Below, piece after piece: positions 7,768 to 9,416 of a stretch of 9,416 nucleotides of DNA. Each line of letters begins with the position of its first letter. Position 1 is the first letter of the stretch. The translations under genes and the position numbers were made by a program. The stretch is from positions 1-9,416 of the forward strand of contig JABUEV010000063.1 in the NCBI GenBank assembly GCA_013314865.1, read 5' to 3'. The notes beneath the pieces are model-generated. The model did no database searches, was not told where the DNA came from, and was given only the letters and a program-made list of their open reading frames with translations. The stretch comes from Bacteroidales bacterium (GTDB lineage: Bacteria; Bacteroidota; Bacteroidia; Bacteroidales; VadinHA17).

Positions 7768-8343
7768 ATGAGAAATTTTATTTTATCTGCAGTACTCATT
7801 CTGGGAATATCCGGTAATGTTATTTCCCAGGAGGAAAAATTCAGTGTCAAATGCGGTGCGGGATACTATGCTGACGTGATGGCCTGGTATGACGGACCCG
7901 TTATCTGGCTCGAAGGAGGCTATAAATTCCGTACAGGGTTTTTCCTGAACGCAAGACTGTCGGTCGCTTCGATCGACTGGAAAATGAACAGCGAGATATT
8001 TGGCGGATACAATACAATTGCTTTACGACAGATGGCAGACTTAACATTTTCAAGGCCTGTAAGGCTTGCCGGGAATCATTTCATTGAACCCGGAACCGGA
8101 TTCAAACTCAAACGTGAATACCACCTTTTCCCTGAACTGGAGTTTATTGAAGATTCCGGCGAGTTATACATTTTGACGAAATACAGCGATATCTTCTATG
8201 AAATAGGTTTCGATTTATACCTTGACTACTACTATCAGTTTCCCGGAGGATTCTGCCTCGGTCTCCGGGCCGATACAAATGTCATCTGGGCTCTCGGATT
8301 TGAAGGACTGACCATTTCACCGGTGCTGGCTTTTAAATTCTGA
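7768..8343 (+). CDS. Probable outer-membrane beta-barrel protein
   Basis: A 191-residue protein. ATG 7768 was chosen because it gives a normal signal peptide (MRNF, hydrophobic stretch, then ISQ before EEKFS). A longer frame from GTG 7735 would overlap the previous gene and put polar residues in front of the signal. The mature part has alternating strands with many aromatics and Gly (GGYKF, YYYQFPGGF) and ends in SPVLAFKF, with the terminal Phe expected of barrels. It resembles its upstream neighbour in size and architecture, but no clear residue identity is visible by eye. GC is near 50%, unlike that neighbour. Function unknown. Confidence 0.78.
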   Translation: MRNFILSAVLILGISGNVISQEEKFSVKCGAGYYADVMAWYDGPVIWLEGGYKFRTGFFLNARLSVASIDWKMNSEIFGGYNTIALRQMADLTFSRPVRLAGNHFIEPGTGFKLKREYHLFPELEFIEDSGELYILTKYSDIFYEIGFDLYLDYYYQFPGGFCLGLRADTNVIWALGFEGLTISPVLAFKF

Positions 8344-8363
8344 TGAACCGGTAGCAATTCCAG

Positions 8364-8388
8364 TGTCTTTGCTATGAAGGCAGAGACA
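8364..8388. other. Hairpin between barrel gene and transposase gene
   Basis: TGTCTTTGC (8364-8372) pairs with GCAGAGACA (8380-8388), nine pairs including one G-T wobble, with a 7-nt loop. There is no T-run, so it is not a standard terminator. It sits 34 nt upstream of the transposase ATG. A REP-like or transposase-recognised hairpin is possible, since a second hairpin lies downstream of that gene. Confidence 0.45.
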
Positions 8389-8421
8389 GTGTAAATAATA
8401 TAAACCTTAGCCTTGTGTGAT

Positions 8422-8856
8422 ATGCCTTACGTCAGGATTTGGCTCCACTGTGTCTGGTGCACAAAAAGCAAAAAACCATTTCTGGTTCCCGGAAAGAAGA
8501 CGGAAATAATAAATCATATCAGGATTAATGCCGTAAAAAACGGCATATACATAGACTTCCTGAATGGTTATTCAGAACATCTTCATTGTCTGCTTCAACT
8601 GCCGCCCGACAAATCCCTCTCAAAAGTCATGCAGCTTATCAAAAGGGAATCTTCACGCTGGATAAACCAGAACCTCAGATTGAAATACAAATTTGAATGG
8701 GCCGATGAATATTTCAGTATGTCGGTAGGTGAATCAGGCCTAAACTCAGTAAGACAATATATCAGAGACCAGGAGGCACATCACAGAAAAGAAACATGGG
8801 AATCAGAATTCGAAAAGCTGGTAGATATATACGGTTTCGAAGAGCATACCCTCTGA
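8422..8856 (+). CDS. IS200-like / REP-associated tyrosine (Y1 HUH) transposase
   Basis: Single-domain Y1 transposase, 144 residues from ATG 8422, the usual size for this family. The family nicks and rejoins single-stranded DNA through a Tyr-DNA intermediate; RAYT members act on REP hairpins. Visible features, numbered from the alternative TTG at 8413 (subtract 3 for the ATG): the family opening PYVRIWLHCVWCTK, the metal-binding HUH motif as SEHLHCLL (His56 and His58), the helix SLSKVMQLIKRESSRWIN, the motif F-x-W-x-x-x-Y-F-S (94-102), and the catalytic Tyr116 in VRQYIRDQEAHHRK. All expected key residues are present, so it looks intact. The family match MPYVR favours the ATG over the TTG. There is no tnpB partner and no second transposase nearby. 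Hairpins lie on both sides (8364-8388 and 8926-8959), and the gene sits inside the larger inverted-repeat pair, which supports the RAYT reading over a classic IS200. Confidence 0.9.
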   Translation: MPYVRIWLHCVWCTKSKKPFLVPGKKTEIINHIRINAVKNGIYIDFLNGYSEHLHCLLQLPPDKSLSKVMQLIKRESSRWINQNLRLKYKFEWADEYFSMSVGESGLNSVRQYIRDQEAHHRKETWESEFEKLVDIYGFEEHTL

Positions 8857-8925
8857 TCTTACGAAGTGCCTCCAACCCAATCCCCTGCTAAATATCCACC
8901 GCCATCTCTTCCTAAGAGTCCTCCT

Positions 8926-8959
8926 CCCATAGCTCCGCCTTTTAAGGCAAAGCTATGGG
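8926..8959. repeat. REP-like imperfect palindrome downstream of the RAYT
   Basis: Outer stem CCCATAGCT (8926-8934) with AGCTATGGG (8951-8959), 9 bp perfect. After an internal CC/AA mismatch there is an inner stem GCCT (8937-8940) with AGGC (8945-8948) and a 4-nt loop. Stem-bulge-stem form of this size is typical of REP hairpins. It is 69 nt after the transposase stop and has no T-run. The same bases are part of a short Gly-rich minus-strand frame. Confidence 0.55.
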
Positions 8960-9000
8960 ATAGCTATAACTTGACTATTATCTGTTCTGTGAAATAAAAT

Positions 9001-9041
9001 ACTCCCCGGGGTGAATAAGCATTACTCCGGGGAGTTTTTTT
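9001..9041 (+). terminator. Rho-independent terminator downstream of the transposase gene
   Basis: Perfect 9-bp stem ACTCCCCGG (9001-9009) with CCGGGGAGT (9027-9035), 17-nt loop, then seven T residues (9035-9041). It is the nearest strong terminator for the plus-strand transposase gene, about 145 nt after its stop. Confidence 0.85.
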
Positions 9042-9078
9042 GGTCAGGGCGACCAGACCGTTCGCTCAGGGTGAACGG
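9041..9078. repeat. Two adjacent small hairpins with CTCAGGGTGA core
   Basis: First hairpin: TGGTC (9041-9045) with GACCA (9051-9055). Second: CCGTTC (9058-9063) with GAACGG (9073-9078), with GCTCAGGGT in the loop. The loop core resembles a dispersed repeat containing GCTCAGGGTGA that I associate with environmental bacterial genomes; that association is from memory. Confidence 0.4.
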
Positions 9079-9241
9079 GGGAATCAAGCAAAAGGAAATG
9101 CAGCGTTTTTTGCCTGATGGAAAGGAGATGGGTTGGTATAGTCACCAGGTTGCAGAGATTTGACATGACTGATAATCGGGTTTGTGCCGGTATTTCTTTT
9201 AAAATTCAACATATTATAAGCAGTGACTTTCTTACTTTATA
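9079..9241. other. Intergenic stretch with no recognisable gene
   Basis: Nothing convincing is seen here. A plus-strand open frame runs through it (9117-9335), but it crosses the right inverted repeat and the HTH gene on the other strand and shows no protein features. One detail: the 12-mer GATTTGACATGA at 9157-9168 recurs in inverted orientation at 9405-9416, where it encodes the start of the visible HTH segment. Confidence 0.5.
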
Positions 9242-9299
9242 CAATTTTAAAAAGTCCCGGGGACAGAAATTCAATAAAAAAATATGTTTTAAAACATAT
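9242..9299 (-). repeat. Right 58-bp inverted repeat
   Basis: Inverted counterpart of 5604-5661. The perfect 18-bp palindrome ATATGTTTTAAAACATAT is at 9282-9299, the 15-nt spacer at 9267-9281, and the 25-nt block at 9242-9266, reading CTGTCCCCGGGAC on the minus strand. Both repeats have the palindrome on the outside and the GC-rich box on the inside. Within the box GTCCCCGGGAC is itself almost palindromic. Confidence 0.75.
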
Positions 9300-9416
9300 A
9301 TTGATAGACCGCTTCAAGTACGTACGATCTTCTGACAGGACAGTATCTGATTTCATACCCTTCCTGTCTTAACTCATGGATGAGTCTTTTAACATTTCTT
9401 TCGCTCATGTCAAATC
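9289..9416 (-). CDS. C-terminal part of a helix-turn-helix DNA-binding protein (5' partial)
   Basis: Only the last 41 residues are in the window; the gene enters from beyond 9416. The segment FDMSERNVKRLIHELRQEG followed by YEIRYCPVRRSYVL has the form of the HTH_11 / DeoR- and YafY-like winged helix: SER(T/N)V-R recognition helix, ELRxxGY-x-I wing, then R-x-x-x-Y-x-L. It would bind DNA. After this wing the frame runs only EAVYQYMF before a TAA stop that lies in the centre of the right-hand palindrome, so the final residues are encoded by the repeat. The protein may have been shortened by insertion of that repeat, or it may be a small regulator whose natural end lies there. Homologues often continue beyond this point, but the upstream part cannot be seen. 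Confidence 0.65.
   Translation of the reverse strand, partial: FDMSERNVKRLIHELRQEGYEIRYCPVRRSYVLEAVYQYMF

Larger units (their letters stand above)
5604..9299. mobile_element. Candidate unit bounded by 58-bp inverted repeats and containing a RAYT transposase
   Basis: The outer limits are the two inverted repeats at 5604-5661 and 9242-9299, whose similarity stops at the outer edge of the palindrome on both sides. The interior holds a lipoprotein gene, two barrel genes and an IS200-like transposase gene. This is an inference from symmetry only. The alternative is that the two repeats are independent REP-like elements that happen to lie on either side of ordinary genes. No target-site duplication was identified. 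Confidence 0.3.

Noticed and set aside
8413..8421. TTG start for the transposase gene
   Set aside because: It adds only three residues; the ATG at 8422 gives the MPYVR opening usual for the family.
9117..9335. 72-residue plus-strand open frame near the right end
   Set aside because: It runs through the right inverted repeat and antisense to the HTH gene, has no protein features, and is composed of AT-rich intergenic DNA.

Overview
The window comes from a member of the Bacteroidota. The main evidence is a very large repeat-rich surface protein that ends in the gliding-motility-type C-terminal domain used as a type IX secretion (T9SS) sorting signal. Supporting evidence is a lipoprotein with a clear lipobox, two small proteins with signal peptides and C-terminal Phe typical of outer-membrane barrels, and starts without a clear Shine-Dalgarno sequence. 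The order cannot be fixed from sequence alone; an environmental Bacteroidales-like genome fits.

Layout. (1) 1-5351: the 3' part of a giant plus-strand gene whose start lies outside the window. It has seven SprB-type repeats, six of exactly 83 codons, then a divergent repeat, Ig-like and PKD domains and the sorting domain. (2) 5352-5540: a 3' untranslated tract with three consecutive short tandem arrays, all of 7-bp period but of different sequence, closed by a strong intrinsic terminator. (3) 5604-9299: a segment bounded by two 58-bp imperfect inverted repeats, each an 18-bp palindrome, a 15-nt spacer and a 25-nt block starting CTGTCCCCGGG. Inside are an unrecognised lipoprotein gene, two probable outer-membrane barrel genes 10 nt apart, and a gene for a single-domain IS200-like (Y1/HUH) transposase of the REP-associated (RAYT) kind, with hairpins on both sides of it. 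(4) 9289-9416: the 3' end of a minus-strand HTH gene whose stop codon lies inside the right-hand palindrome.

How it fits together. The surface protein is an independent unit ending at the 5512 terminator. The lipoprotein and the two barrel genes are co-oriented and could form a cell-envelope module, although a 12-bp perfect hairpin separates the first from the other two. Their function is not recognisable. Base composition falls sharply in the middle of this module and recovers before the second barrel gene, which suggests a mosaic origin. The most interesting signal is the pair of inverted repeats around a segment containing a RAYT: they may be REP-like elements handled by that transposase, or the ends of a larger unit that inserted next to or into the HTH gene. 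Nothing here proves movement, and RAYTs are not known to carry cargo genes.
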